A DNA stretch of 19,176 nt from Actinobacteria bacterium 13_2_20CM_68_14 (GTDB taxonomy: Bacteria; Actinomycetota; Thermoleophilia; Gaiellales; Gaiellaceae): contig MNDB01000034.1 of assembly GCA_001914705.1 (NCBI GenBank), forward strand, positions 1-19,176, written 5' to 3'. Of the stretch, positions 5,910 to 12,831 are shown in pieces (positions within the stretch are counted from its first letter, which is position 1; every line of letters begins with the position of its first letter). Below the pieces are notes generated by a model that was given only the letters and a program-made list of their open reading frames with translations, was not told the DNA's origin and made no database searches. The position numbers were made by a program, and so were the translations under genes.

Positions 5910-7259
5910 ATGAGGTGGTTCCTCGTTATCGCCGCAGTTGCACTGGCGGCGGCGGGGAGCGCCTCGGCGGAGCTGGTCGCGCGAGTCCCCGACGGCATGA
6001 TCGCGGTGGCTCCGAACGGCACTCCGCTCGTCGGCTTCGTCCGCGGACAGCAGCTCGTGATCGCCCAAAGGACTGGCCGCGAGCGCTGGAAGCGGCAACC
6101 GATCACGCAGGTTTCTAGAGGCTCCAGGCTCGCCGCCTTCAAGGCCGGAGCAGCCGGGCCGGTCGCGGTGATCATCGGCCCGAGCGACCGGAGTCTGACC
6201 GTTCTTCGACGCCAAGGTAAGCGGTGGCGCAAGACGCCGCTCGCCGGCCCTCTCGGCGCCGATCTGAGCGTCGGCTGGCCGGGGCTGACGCTCGACCGCG
6301 CCGGCCTTCCGGTGGTCGCCTACACGCGCTGGCACTCCCGCAGCCTCACCAGTCAGCTGATCTTGACGAGGATCGATGCACGCGATAAGCCGCATACGCA
6401 GCGGGTGACGGCCGCCGGCTTTCCGAAGAGTTACACCCCGCCGCCCGCGGCACCGGTGGTTGTGCGCAACGGCAGCGTCCACGTGGTCGAGACCTACGGC
6501 GTCAGCGGCGCGGTCGGCACGATCGAGTGGATCCCGCGCTCGCACACCTGGATCGGCCTCTTTCTCTCCGCCGGCAGGGGCGGCTTCCCGATCGGGCCGA
6601 TGTTCGCGGTACCCGGTCGTGGCGGCGTCGTGCATGCCGCCTGGACCGAGGAGTTCCCGGGGTCCCTCTACGGCGGTTTTCCGGTCACGCTCGCCACTCA
6701 TGGACGCGCGATCACGGAGAGCATCGTCTCGGAGCGCGGGGTGACGACGGGACTCGCAATGACCTCCCACGGCCCGGCGCTGGCGACCAACGAGTGGGTG
6801 GCGGCCGACAACTTCTCATTCGCGTTTCCGGCACCCGACGCCGTCTGGGCCGGAACGGTCACCGGCAGCGGCGGCAGCGAGCTGGACGGTCGCCTGGACG
6901 GCCTGGCGGCGGTACCGCATAGCGGCGCGCAAGACGTGCTCCTGTCGAGGCCCGACGGCCTCTCGTGGTTCCGCAGTCGCTCGCTGCCGGTTCACGTCAG
7001 CCTGAGCGCGGAGCCGCGCGACGACGGCACGATCGCGCTCTCGGGGCGGGTTCAGGGAGCGCGTGGCGGCCACGTCACCATCTATCGCGAGCACGCGAAG
7101 ACCCGCCGTGAGACCGCCGGCACCGTCAAGCTCGGCGCCGGTGGAAGCTTTGCGCTGGTCGACACGCCGCGAGCGCGCCCGGTCTTCTACCGCGCGGTCT
7201 ACGTCGATCCAACGACCGGCATCCCGTACGCGAAGCTGCTGCGCGACCTGGTCGAGTAG
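5910..7259 (+). CDS. Exported protein of unknown function, probably beta-rich
   Basis: I do not recognise the family. The 449-residue product begins with a clear Sec signal peptide (MRWFLVIAAVALAAAGSASA, cleavage likely after residue 20). The mature part has many short strands with Gly/Trp/Asp turns, such as GMIAVAPNGTPLVGF, GLTLDRAGLPVVAYTRW and GGVVHAAWTEEF, suggesting a beta-propeller of degenerate repeats. The last 80 residues (VHVSLSAEP to the end) look like a separate Ig-like beta-sandwich. No catalytic motif, lipobox, sortase signal or membrane segment was seen, so it is probably secreted or wall-associated. It stands alone: the gene upstream is divergent, and the downstream ABC permease gene is convergent with a gap of 6 bases. 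Confidence 0.8.
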   Translation: MRWFLVIAAVALAAAGSASAELVARVPDGMIAVAPNGTPLVGFVRGQQLVIAQRTGRERWKRQPITQVSRGSRLAAFKAGAAGPVAVIIGPSDRSLTVLRRQGKRWRKTPLAGPLGADLSVGWPGLTLDRAGLPVVAYTRWHSRSLTSQLILTRIDARDKPHTQRVTAAGFPKSYTPPPAAPVVVRNGSVHVVETYGVSGAVGTIEWIPRSHTWIGLFLSAGRGGFPIGPMFAVPGRGGVVHAAWTEEFPGSLYGGFPVTLATHGRAITESIVSERGVTTGLAMTSHGPALATNEWVAADNFSFAFPAPDAVWAGTVTGSGGSELDGRLDGLAAVPHSGAQDVLLSRPDGLSWFRSRSLPVHVSLSAEPRDDGTIALSGRVQGARGGHVTIYREHAKTRRETAGTVKLGAGGSFALVDTPRARPVFYRAVYVDPTTGIPYAKLLRDLVE

Positions 7260-7265
7260 TCCCTA

Positions 7266-8096
7266 CTACGTGTCGCGACGAACCAGCAGGACGGCAGCGA
7301 TCGCGAAGGTCAGCGCGCAGTAGCCGACGAACAGCAACGCGCCCGCTCCGGGCGAGAAGCTGTTTGCGTCGTGTGTGAGCGAGAAGAGCTGCCGGCCCGC
7401 CTCGCTCGGCAGATACTTGCTGATCGCGTGGTTCCAGTTGCTCGGCAGGATGTTCATCAGAGGCGGGATGACGAAGAAGATGCCGGCGAACGTCGCGATC
7501 GCCCCTGCGGTATTGCGCACGATGGCGCCGATACCGAGCGCGAAGATCCCGACCAGCATCAGATAGACGGCCCCGCCGATGATGGAGCGGGCGACTCCGG
7601 GATGTGAGAACGAGATCTGCAAGATGTGGTGGCGCGAGAGAATTGCCTGGCTCGCGAAGAACGCAATCAGGACCGGCGGCAGCATCAGCAGGAACGCGAC
7701 CACCGCGAAGACGGCGGTTTTCGCCCAGAGCACCGGTAGGCGCTTCGGCACCGCGGTGAAGCTCGCGCGAATCATTCCAGTCGAGTACTCGCCGGTGATC
7801 ACGAGCACGCCGAGGACGGCGATTGCGAGCTGCGAGACGTTGACGCCAGCCAGCGCGATGTCGAGCGGGTGGCGATCGGCGCGCTCGTGCGGGCTCATCG
7901 AGCCCCAGTGGGAAGACGTGATCGCAGCGAAGAGGACCGGCAAAAGGATCGTCAGCAAAACGCCGGCGAAGAGCGACCAAAGCGTCGAGCGCAGCGAACG
8001 CAGCTTCGTCCATTCGGAGAGAGCCACCCGCAGCTGTGTGACCCGCCCGGTATGCGCGAGGCGCGGGATCTGCTGAGCTTGAGAGACCGCGCTCAC
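7266..8096 (-). CDS. ABC-2 type transporter permease
   Basis: The 276-residue protein has about six hydrophobic segments: near residues 40-60, 90-105, 125-150, 170-190, 195-215 and 250-270. It contains the ABC-2-type region VITGEYSTGMIRASFTAVPKR, which follows the second membrane span in many such permeases. It would form the membrane part of an exporter with the ATPase encoded just upstream. Its GTG start overlaps the ATPase stop by 4 bases (GTGA), so the two are translationally coupled. The substrate is unknown; the family handles lipids, antibiotics and similar compounds. The first 25 residues are cytoplasmic. Confidence 0.88.
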   Translation of the reverse strand: MSAVSQAQQIPRLAHTGRVTQLRVALSEWTKLRSLRSTLWSLFAGVLLTILLPVLFAAITSSHWGSMSPHERADRHPLDIALAGVNVSQLAIAVLGVLVITGEYSTGMIRASFTAVPKRLPVLWAKTAVFAVVAFLLMLPPVLIAFFASQAILSRHHILQISFSHPGVARSIIGGAVYLMLVGIFALGIGAIVRNTAGAIATFAGIFFVIPPLMNILPSNWNHAISKYLPSEAGRQLFSLTHDANSFSPGAGALLFVGYCALTFAIAAVLLVRRDT

Positions 8097-9031
8097 AGGA
8101 CGGCTTCCTCAGGTTCGAGCTCTGCCGCCTTGAACTCGACGTCGTCGCGAGTCAGGGTCATGAAAGCCTCCTCCAGCGAGGCCTGCTGCGGCGTCAGCTC
8201 GTGCAGGACGAGCTGATTCGCGGCAGCCGCCTCGCCGATCTGGACCGCGGTCAGCCCGCGGACCTCGAGCAAGCCCGGTCCAGCAGCCGTCACCGTGACG
8301 TCGGGCCCACTGAGGAGCGCCTCCAGCTCGGCTGCCTGCGGCGTGCGAACGAGAACGAGACCTCCGGAAGCCTGCCGGATGAACTCGTCGGTGCTCATGT
8401 CGGCGATCTTCCGCCCTCTTCCAATCACGATCAGGTGATCGGCGGTGAGCGACATCTCGCTCATCAGGTGCGATGAAACGAAGACCGTGCGTCCCTCGGC
8501 GGCAAGCCCTCTCAAGAGATGGCGGACCCAGAGGATTCCCTCGGGGTCGAGACCATTGACGGGCTCGTCGAGCATGATTGTTGACGGATCTCCGAGCAGC
8601 GCCGCCGCGATCCCAAGCCGCTGACCCATCCCGAGCGAGAACTTCCCGGCCCTCTTTCTCGCCACGTCGTGCAGCCCGACCAGATCGATCAACTCGTCGA
8701 CGCGACGACGGCCGATCCCGTGCGTCTGCGCCAGCGCGAGCAGATGGTTGTACGCCGAGCGACCGGTGTGTACCGAGCGCGCCTCAAGCAGCGCCCCGAC
8801 CTCGTGCAACGGCGCCGCGTGGTCGCGATAGTGCTTCCCGTTGACGGTCACGTCGCCGGAACTGGGCGCGTCGAGCTCGAGGATCAAGCGCATCGTGGTC
8901 GACTTCCCGGACCCGTTCGGCCCGAGGAAGCCGGTGACGACTCCCGGCTGAACGGTGAAAGAGAGATCGTCCACGGCCCGCTGCTCGCCGTAGTACTTGG
9001 TCAGGTTCTCGGCCTCGATCATCGTGGCCAT
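8093..9031 (-). CDS. ABC transporter ATP-binding protein (ABC-2 exporter type)
   Basis: The 312-residue ATPase has Walker A GPNGSGKST (residues 37-45), the signature FSLGMGQRLGIAAALLGDP, Walker B TIMLDEPVNGLDP and the switch histidine in VSSHLMSEM. About 90 further residues follow, as in drug/lipid exporter ATPases of the CcmA type. It pairs with the overlapping permease gene. I chose the ATG at 9031; a second ATG three codons later (9022) is equally possible. Neither has a ribosome-binding site. The frame stays open upstream but runs into the tRNA-Cys gene, so earlier starts are rejected. Since the tRNA ends only 40 bases upstream on the same strand, the genes may share one transcript. Confidence 0.9.
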   Translation of the reverse strand: MATMIEAENLTKYYGEQRAVDDLSFTVQPGVVTGFLGPNGSGKSTTMRLILELDAPSSGDVTVNGKHYRDHAAPLHEVGALLEARSVHTGRSAYNHLLALAQTHGIGRRRVDELIDLVGLHDVARKRAGKFSLGMGQRLGIAAALLGDPSTIMLDEPVNGLDPEGILWVRHLLRGLAAEGRTVFVSSHLMSEMSLTADHLIVIGRGRKIADMSTDEFIRQASGGLVLVRTPQAAELEALLSGPDVTVTAAGPGLLEVRGLTAVQIGEAAAANQLVLHELTPQQASLEEAFMTLTRDDVEFKAAELEPEEAVL

Positions 9032-9071
9032 GGAAGCAGCAGCGTCTGAGAGTTTCCTGAGATGCGGGAAA

Positions 9072-9142
9072 AGGCGCCGACCAGATTCGAACTGGTGTAC
9101 GAGGCTTTGCAGGCCTCTGCCTAACCTCTCGGCCACGGCGCC
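9072..9142 (-). tRNA. tRNA-Cys (anticodon GCA)
   Basis: On the reverse strand a full 71-base cloverleaf can be drawn: a 7-bp acceptor stem GGCGCCG/CGGCGCC, a D arm with GCC/GGC, an anticodon arm GAGGC-CTGCAAA-GCCTC with anticodon GCA, a 4-base variable loop, and a T arm ACCAG-TTCGAAT-CTGGT. The discriminator base is U, the cysteine tRNA identity base. CCA is not encoded; TTTCCC follows. The upstream TACGAT may be its -10 box. Confidence 0.96.
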
Positions 9143-9152
9143 GCGACGAGGA

Positions 9153-9158
9153 ATCGTA
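9153..9158 (-). promoter_or_regulatory. Candidate -10 box for tRNA-Cys
   Basis: TACGAT on the reverse strand ends 10 bases before the mature tRNA 5' end. The same hexamer stands before the arsenate reductase gene. No clear -35 is visible. It lies in a 44-base gap shared with the divergent udgX promoter. Confidence 0.35.
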
Positions 9159-9173
9159 GCGTCGCCTTCTGGG

Positions 9174-9179
9174 TAATCT
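9174..9179 (+). promoter_or_regulatory. Candidate -10 box for udgX
   Basis: TAATCT ends 7 bases before the ATG at 9187, and no Shine-Dalgarno sequence is present, so the mRNA is probably leaderless. The hexamer is identical to the one before the diiron-protein gene. Confidence 0.35.
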
Positions 9180-9186
9180 CGTCAGC

Positions 9187-9825
9187 ATGAGCCAGCTCTC
9201 ATTCGACGGTGACGACACCGCCGAGGCACTCATCCCCGCGCGCCCGAGCCTGAAGAAGCTGCGCGAGGCGGCCGCCGGCTGCAAGGCATGCCCGCTCTGG
9301 GAGACCGGAACACAGACCGTCTTTGGCGAAGGCTCAGCGCAGGCAGAAGTCCTCTTCGTTGGCGAGCAGCCCGGCGATCGCGAAGACATCGAGGGTCGGC
9401 CGTTCGTCGGCCCCGCGGGCAAGTTGCTCGATGAGGCACTACTGGAGGCTCGGATCGACCGCTCGCGGGTCTACGTCACCAACGTCGTCAAGCACTTCAA
9501 GTGGAAGCCGCAGGGCAAGCGGCGAATCCACCAGAAGCCGAACTGGCGCGAGATAGCAGCCTGTCGGCCGTGGCTCGACGCCGAGGTCGCGGTGCTGAAG
9601 CCGCGGGTGCTCGTCTGTCTCGGCGCCACCGCCGCGCAGGCCCTACTAGGCCGCGACTTCCGCGTCTCGCGGCAGCGGGGCGAGCTCGTCGACTCGCCGC
9701 TGGCGCCGAACACGATCGCGACGGTGCATCCGTCCTCGATCCTGCGCGCCGAGGACAGGGACGTGCAGTTCCGGGAGTTCGTCCGCGATCTCGAGAAGGT
9801 CGCGGGCCTGATCGCCGCGAGCTAG
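9187..9825 (+). CDS. udgX: UdgX-type uracil-DNA glycosylase (covalent, iron-sulfur)
   Basis: The 212-residue protein belongs to the family 4-like uracil-DNA glycosylases. Four cysteines for a 4Fe-4S cluster are in place (C32 and C35 in CKACPLW, C126, C144). Motif A is GEQPGDRED (residues 59-67) and the C-terminal motif is HPSSILRAED with H181. The decisive mark is KRRIH at 111-115: this loop is specific to UdgX, whose histidine (H109 in the Mycobacterium smegmatis protein, H115 here) attacks the sugar after uracil excision and leaves the enzyme covalently bound to DNA. It therefore caps uracil sites rather than turning over. The gene stands alone, divergent from tRNA-Cys, and its stop shares CTAG with the convergent small membrane-protein gene. 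Confidence 0.95.
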   Translation: MSQLSFDGDDTAEALIPARPSLKKLREAAAGCKACPLWETGTQTVFGEGSAQAEVLFVGEQPGDREDIEGRPFVGPAGKLLDEALLEARIDRSRVYVTNVVKHFKWKPQGKRRIHQKPNWREIAACRPWLDAEVAVLKPRVLVCLGATAAQALLGRDFRVSRQRGELVDSPLAPNTIATVHPSSILRAEDRDVQFREFVRDLEKVAGLIAAS

Positions 9826-9998
9826 AAGAACTCGTCGTCCTCGTCGGCGTGACCCATCGGGTCGAGCCGGCGGTTGCGCCGGACCAGGACGACGAACGAG
9901 CCGCCGATGATCGGCACGGCCAAGAGCACCCAGGCGTCGCGCCAGGCGAGCGAGAACCAGAGCGCCGCCGCTGCAGCGGCGGCGCTCCAGTACAACAT
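9822..9998 (-). CDS. Small membrane protein of unknown function
   Basis: The 58-residue product has two hydrophobic segments (about residues 4-18 and 23-39), a positive loop VRRNRRLD and an acidic tail HADEDDEFF. That predicts a two-span inner-membrane protein. I chose the ATG at 9998 because AAGGAGG lies 5 bases upstream, the best ribosome-binding site nearby. A start at 10040 would add 14 residues and begin 2 bases after the pilin stop, but it has no such site. The gene follows the Flp pilin gene on the same strand and probably shares its transcript. Its stop forms CTAG with the udgX stop. The function is unknown; a role alongside the pilin is inferred from position only. Confidence 0.7.
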   Translation of the reverse strand: MLYWSAAAAAAALWFSLAWRDAWVLLAVPIIGGSFVVLVRRNRRLDPMGHADEDDEFF

Positions 9999-10042
9999 GC
10001 GCACCTCCTTGGGGCGGAGGCTTTCGTACAGCTCCCTCATGG

Positions 10043-10252
10043 CTAGCTGCCCGGGAGGACGTCGGCGACCGCGGAGATCGTGTCGACCACCTTGCCCGAC
10101 AGCAGTGAGATCGCAGTGATCACGGCAATCGTGATGATCGTCAGCGCGACGCTGTACTCCGCCATCGTCTGGCCCTCGTCACGCTTGCGCGGCTCAACGG
10201 CTGCCGCTGTGTACGCATGGGCGAAAGCGAAAAGCTTCAAGAAGGGATCCAC
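10043..10252 (-). CDS. Flp/Fap-type pilin subunit
   Basis: The 69-residue protein carries the Flp prepilin processing motif G^QTMAEY: a glycine followed by the conserved E-Y at +5/+6. It is followed by the hydrophobic helix SVALTIITIAVITAISLL that packs the pilus core. The leader of about 27 residues includes the charged stretch EPRKRDE just before the cleavage site, as prepilin peptidases require. Flp pilins form adhesive or contact pili through Tad machinery, but no tad gene is in the window. The listed GTG start overlaps the purine-rich GAAGGGAGG, so the true start may be the TTG at 10240, which lies 11 bases after that site. Family assignment is firm; the exact start is not. Confidence 0.85.
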   Translation of the reverse strand: MDPFLKLFAFAHAYTAAAVEPRKRDEGQTMAEYSVALTIITIAVITAISLLSGKVVDTISAVADVLPGS

Positions 10253-10417
10253 CTCCCTTCGCGCTTCTCGGAAGGTGGTGCCCCGTTTTCCTGGTGAGCG
10301 TGGTGCAGCGACAGCCTGACTCCTCGGAACGTGTGGCGTGGCCGCGCCGCCCTGTTTTACGGTACTTGGGCTGATGATCGGCGCGGACGCCGCCGCCGCT
10401 ATCCCTCGCGGGAGCGA

Positions 10418-10448
10418 TTGATCAAAAACGGGCCTGGTTGGCTACGAT
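10418..10448 (+). promoter_or_regulatory. Candidate promoter for the arsenate reductase gene
   Basis: TTGATC (10418-10423) and TACGAT (10443-10448) are separated by 19 bases, slightly long. Transcription would begin near 10455, giving a leader of only a few bases before the ATG at 10461. Confidence 0.4.
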
Positions 10449-10460
10449 CGCGCAGCCGGA

Positions 10461-10865
10461 ATGAGCAACGTTCTCTTCGTCTGCGTGGCCAATAGCGGCC
10501 GGTCCGTGATGGCGGAACGGCTGTTCCGGCAGGCCGCAGGCGGGCGCCACAAGGCGCGCTCGGCCGGCTCGGACCCCGGCCCGGCCGTCCACCCGCAAGT
10601 GCTCGAAGCGCTGGGAGAGGTCGGCAGCGACGCCTCCGACCACAGGCCCCGGCGCCTCGACGAGGAGGCGATCGGGTGGGCCGACGTCATCGTCGCGACC
10701 TGCGACGACGCCTGTCCGGTGATCCCCGGCAAGCGCTACGTGGGCTGGGAGCTGCCGGACCCGAAACCGCTACCCCTCGAGCAGGTGCGGGAAATCCGCG
10801 TCAAGATCGAGCAACTGGTCCGGCAGCTGGTCGAGGAGCTCGACCGAGAAACCGCGGCCGCCTGA
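10461..10865 (+). CDS. arsC: Arsenate reductase, LMW-phosphatase-type ArsC
   Basis: The 134-residue protein has the low-molecular-weight phosphatase loop CVANSGRS (C8, R14), the redox pair region TCDDACPVIPG (C81, C85) and WELPDP with the general-acid aspartate D100. Cys8 would attack arsenate and the other two cysteines relay the oxidation to thioredoxin or mycothiol/mycoredoxin; CP..PG before WEL.DP is typical of actinobacterial arsenate reductases. Plain protein tyrosine phosphatase activity is the alternative, but the extra cysteines argue against it. No arsR, arsenite pump or other ars gene is next to it, so it is an isolated copy. It starts at ATG with no strong ribosome-binding site. 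Confidence 0.85.
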   Translation: MSNVLFVCVANSGRSVMAERLFRQAAGGRHKARSAGSDPGPAVHPQVLEALGEVGSDASDHRPRRLDEEAIGWADVIVATCDDACPVIPGKRYVGWELPDPKPLPLEQVREIRVKIEQLVRQLVEELDRETAAA

Positions 10866-10971
10866 GCGCTCCGCGCTCGACCCGCCGCCTCACTCGATCG
10901 CCGACTCCCGCGCTTGCCGCAGAACCTTGCGATCGCGCCAGACCCGGACGAGTCAAGCGGCAGAACGGGAA

Positions 10972-11673
10972 TTACTCGGGGGGCTGCGGCCCGAGGGCCG
11001 GCGGCGCGAGCAAGCCTAGGCGCTGCGCCGTCGCGATCGCCTCGAGCCGAGTGTGCACGTCCAGCTCCGTGAAGATGCTCCGGAGGTGGTTGCGGACCGT
11101 CTCGGTGGAGATCGAGAGCTTCTCCGCCATCTCGGAAGTCGATAGCCCGGCGGCGATCAGGTTGAGGATCTCGCGCTGGCGCGGCGTCAGTCGCGGCTGA
11201 GGGTCGAGGCCGACGGAGGGCGGCCGGCGCGCGGCGAACGCGAGAATGAGAACGCCGACGATCGCGTCGCCCGAGCAGAGAGGCAGATGCTGTGCCCGCA
11301 CGCCACGAAGCTGCCCACTCGCGTCGATGAAGACGGTCTCGAAGTCGGTCGGCTCGCCGCACTCCACCGCGCGGCGGAACTGTTCCGCGACGTTCTTTCG
11401 TGCTTCCTGTGGCACGGGCTCGGTGAAATGGCGGCCGAGCAGCTGCGCCCTCGAGAAGCCTATGGCCCGCTCCGCAGCCGCGTTCAGGTGCACGAACCTG
11501 CCGTCAACGTCGTGCAGGCTCGCGGGCACCACGAGGCTGTCGACCAAGGACAGGTCGACATCCTGCAAACCAGGTGGCATCGCGCTCACATGTTGGACCA
11601 GCCGTTCTCGATGCGTCAACAACGCGACGCCCATTGCTTGTCGCCGAACCGCGGATCGGCGCCCCTGGCTCAT
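10972..11673 (-). CDS. PAS-LuxR transcriptional regulator
   Basis: The 233-residue protein has an N-terminal PAS domain (about residues 43-148, with LHDVDGRFVHLNAAAERAIG and FETVFIDASGQLRGV). It is followed by a LuxR/FixJ-type helix-turn-helix (162-222) that includes LTPRQREILNLIAAG and ETVRNHLRSIFTELDVHT. There is no receiver domain, so it probably senses a ligand or redox state directly through PAS. The start at 11673 is the first ATG that does not overlap the divergent transporter gene; ATGs at 11634 and 11580 are alternatives. None has a Shine-Dalgarno sequence. It lies 39 bases from the divergent potA-like gene, which makes that gene a candidate target. That link is inference. Confidence 0.85.
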   Translation of the reverse strand: MSQGRRSAVRRQAMGVALLTHRERLVQHVSAMPPGLQDVDLSLVDSLVVPASLHDVDGRFVHLNAAAERAIGFSRAQLLGRHFTEPVPQEARKNVAEQFRRAVECGEPTDFETVFIDASGQLRGVRAQHLPLCSGDAIVGVLILAFAARRPPSVGLDPQPRLTPRQREILNLIAAGLSTSEMAEKLSISTETVRNHLRSIFTELDVHTRLEAIATAQRLGLLAPPALGPQPPE

Positions 11674-11674
11674 C

Positions 11675-11703
11675 TGGAGACGGGGTCGCGAAGGCAATAG
11701 ACT
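11675..11703 (+). promoter_or_regulatory. Candidate promoter for the potA-like gene
   Basis: TGGAGA (11675-11680), 17 bases, then TAGACT (11698-11703), which ends 9 bases before the ATG at 11713. This arrangement again predicts a leaderless or nearly leaderless mRNA. Confidence 0.35.
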
Positions 11704-11712
11704 CGGTCGAGG

Positions 11713-12831
11713 ATGCCTGAGAAGCTGCCGCGCCCGGCGATCGGCCTCGTCGGCGTCAGCAAGCGCTTCGGCACGCATGTTGCAGTCGATGACGTGACGC
11801 TCGAGATCGGCGAGGGCGAGTTCTTCTCGCTGCTCGGACCGAGCGGCTGCGGCAAGACGACGACGCTTCGGATGGTCGCCGGCTTCGAGCTTCCCGACGC
11901 CGGCCGTATCGTCCTGAAGGGAAACGACGTCACCGAGGTTCCGGCGAACCGCCGGCCCGTGAACATGGTCTTCCAGCAGTACGCCCTCTTCCCGCACATG
12001 TCCGTCTACGACAACGTCGCGTTCGGCCTGAAGGTGAAGCGCGTTCCGCGTGCCGAGCACAGCGAGCGCGTCCAGGAGATGCTGCGCGTCGTCTCGCTCG
12101 AAGGGCTCGACCGACGGCGGGCGCGTCAGCTATCCGGCGGCCAACAGCAGAGGGTGGCGCTGGCGCGAGCGCTGGTCAACCGTCCTGCGGCGCTGCTCCT
12201 GGACGAACCGCTCGGCGCCCTCGACGTGAAGCTGCGCAAGCAAATGCAGCTGGAGCTGAAGCGCATCCAGAGCACCCTCGGGACGACCTTCGTCTACGTG
12301 ACGCACGACCAGGAAGAGGCGCTCGCGATGTCCGACCGGATCGCGGTCATGAACCGCGGCTGCGTCGAGCAGACCGGAGATCCGCGCGAGATCTACGACC
12401 GTCCGCGCACCGCCTTCGTGGCCGACTTCATCGGCTCGCTCAACGCGTTCGACCTCAGGATCGACGAGCTCGTCGGCGAGAGTGCGGTCATGCGGCTCGC
12501 GGAGGCCGAGCGGATCGTCGTCCCGGTCGGCGGCGGACATCGGCCCGACGAGACCCTGCGCGTCGCGGTGCGTCCCGAGCGTGTGCAGATAGAGGCCGCG
12601 GGCACCCCGTTGCTCGACGGCGGCTCGCGCCTCGAGGGCACCATCGCCGAGATCGTCTTCTTGGGCATGTACACCCAGTTCCACGTCGACACAAAGGCCG
12701 GGCGCCTCGTCTGCCACCGGCTCGCCGATGAGTCGCTCGGGCCCCTCGAGCCAGGGTCGCGGGTCACGCTCAGTTGGGAACCCGAGCAGGCATCCCTGCT
12801 CGGCGACGGCTCGGCGAGCCGGCCCTCCTAG
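11713..12831 (+). CDS. potA: Polyamine-type ABC importer ATPase (PotA-like)
   Basis: The 372-residue ATPase has Walker A GPSGCGKTT (42-49 region), the Q-loop in VFQQYALFPHM, the signature LSGGQQQR (140-147), Walker B LLLDEPLGALD and switch H198 in VTHDQEEA. A C-terminal TOBE domain (about 250-365) includes VAVRPERVQ. Length and the phrase DLPANR/EVPANRRPVN are typical of PotA, which energises spermidine/putrescine import; related family members move other small cations or phosphonates. The partner permease and binding-protein genes lie immediately downstream but on the opposite strand, and the stop shares CTAG with the permease stop. It is thus transcribed separately from its partners, next to a divergent PAS-LuxR gene. 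Confidence 0.9.
   Translation: MPEKLPRPAIGLVGVSKRFGTHVAVDDVTLEIGEGEFFSLLGPSGCGKTTTLRMVAGFELPDAGRIVLKGNDVTEVPANRRPVNMVFQQYALFPHMSVYDNVAFGLKVKRVPRAEHSERVQEMLRVVSLEGLDRRRARQLSGGQQQRVALARALVNRPAALLLDEPLGALDVKLRKQMQLELKRIQSTLGTTFVYVTHDQEEALAMSDRIAVMNRGCVEQTGDPREIYDRPRTAFVADFIGSLNAFDLRIDELVGESAVMRLAEAERIVVPVGGGHRPDETLRVAVRPERVQIEAAGTPLLDGGSRLEGTIAEIVFLGMYTQFHVDTKAGRLVCHRLADESLGPLEPGSRVTLSWEPEQASLLGDGSASRPS

Noticed and set aside
5777..6232. An N-terminal extension of the heme-oxygenase-like gene by an open frame up to 6232.
   Set aside because: It would cover the start and signal peptide of the well-supported exported-protein gene on the other strand, while the ATG at 5776 has GAAGGAG and begins at the conserved family N-terminus.
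9032..9136. An upstream extension of the ABC ATPase frame to 9136.
   Set aside because: It reads through the tRNA-Cys gene; the ATPase domain starts properly at IEAENLTKYYG.
10864..10878. A small GAGCGC/GCGCTC hairpin at the end of arsC.
   Set aside because: The loop is only 3 bases, the stem overlaps the stop codon and no T tract follows, so a terminator call is not supported.
11674..12060. An upstream extension of the PAS-LuxR frame to 12060.
   Set aside because: It lies antisense within the Walker A region of the potA-like gene, whose coding is certain.
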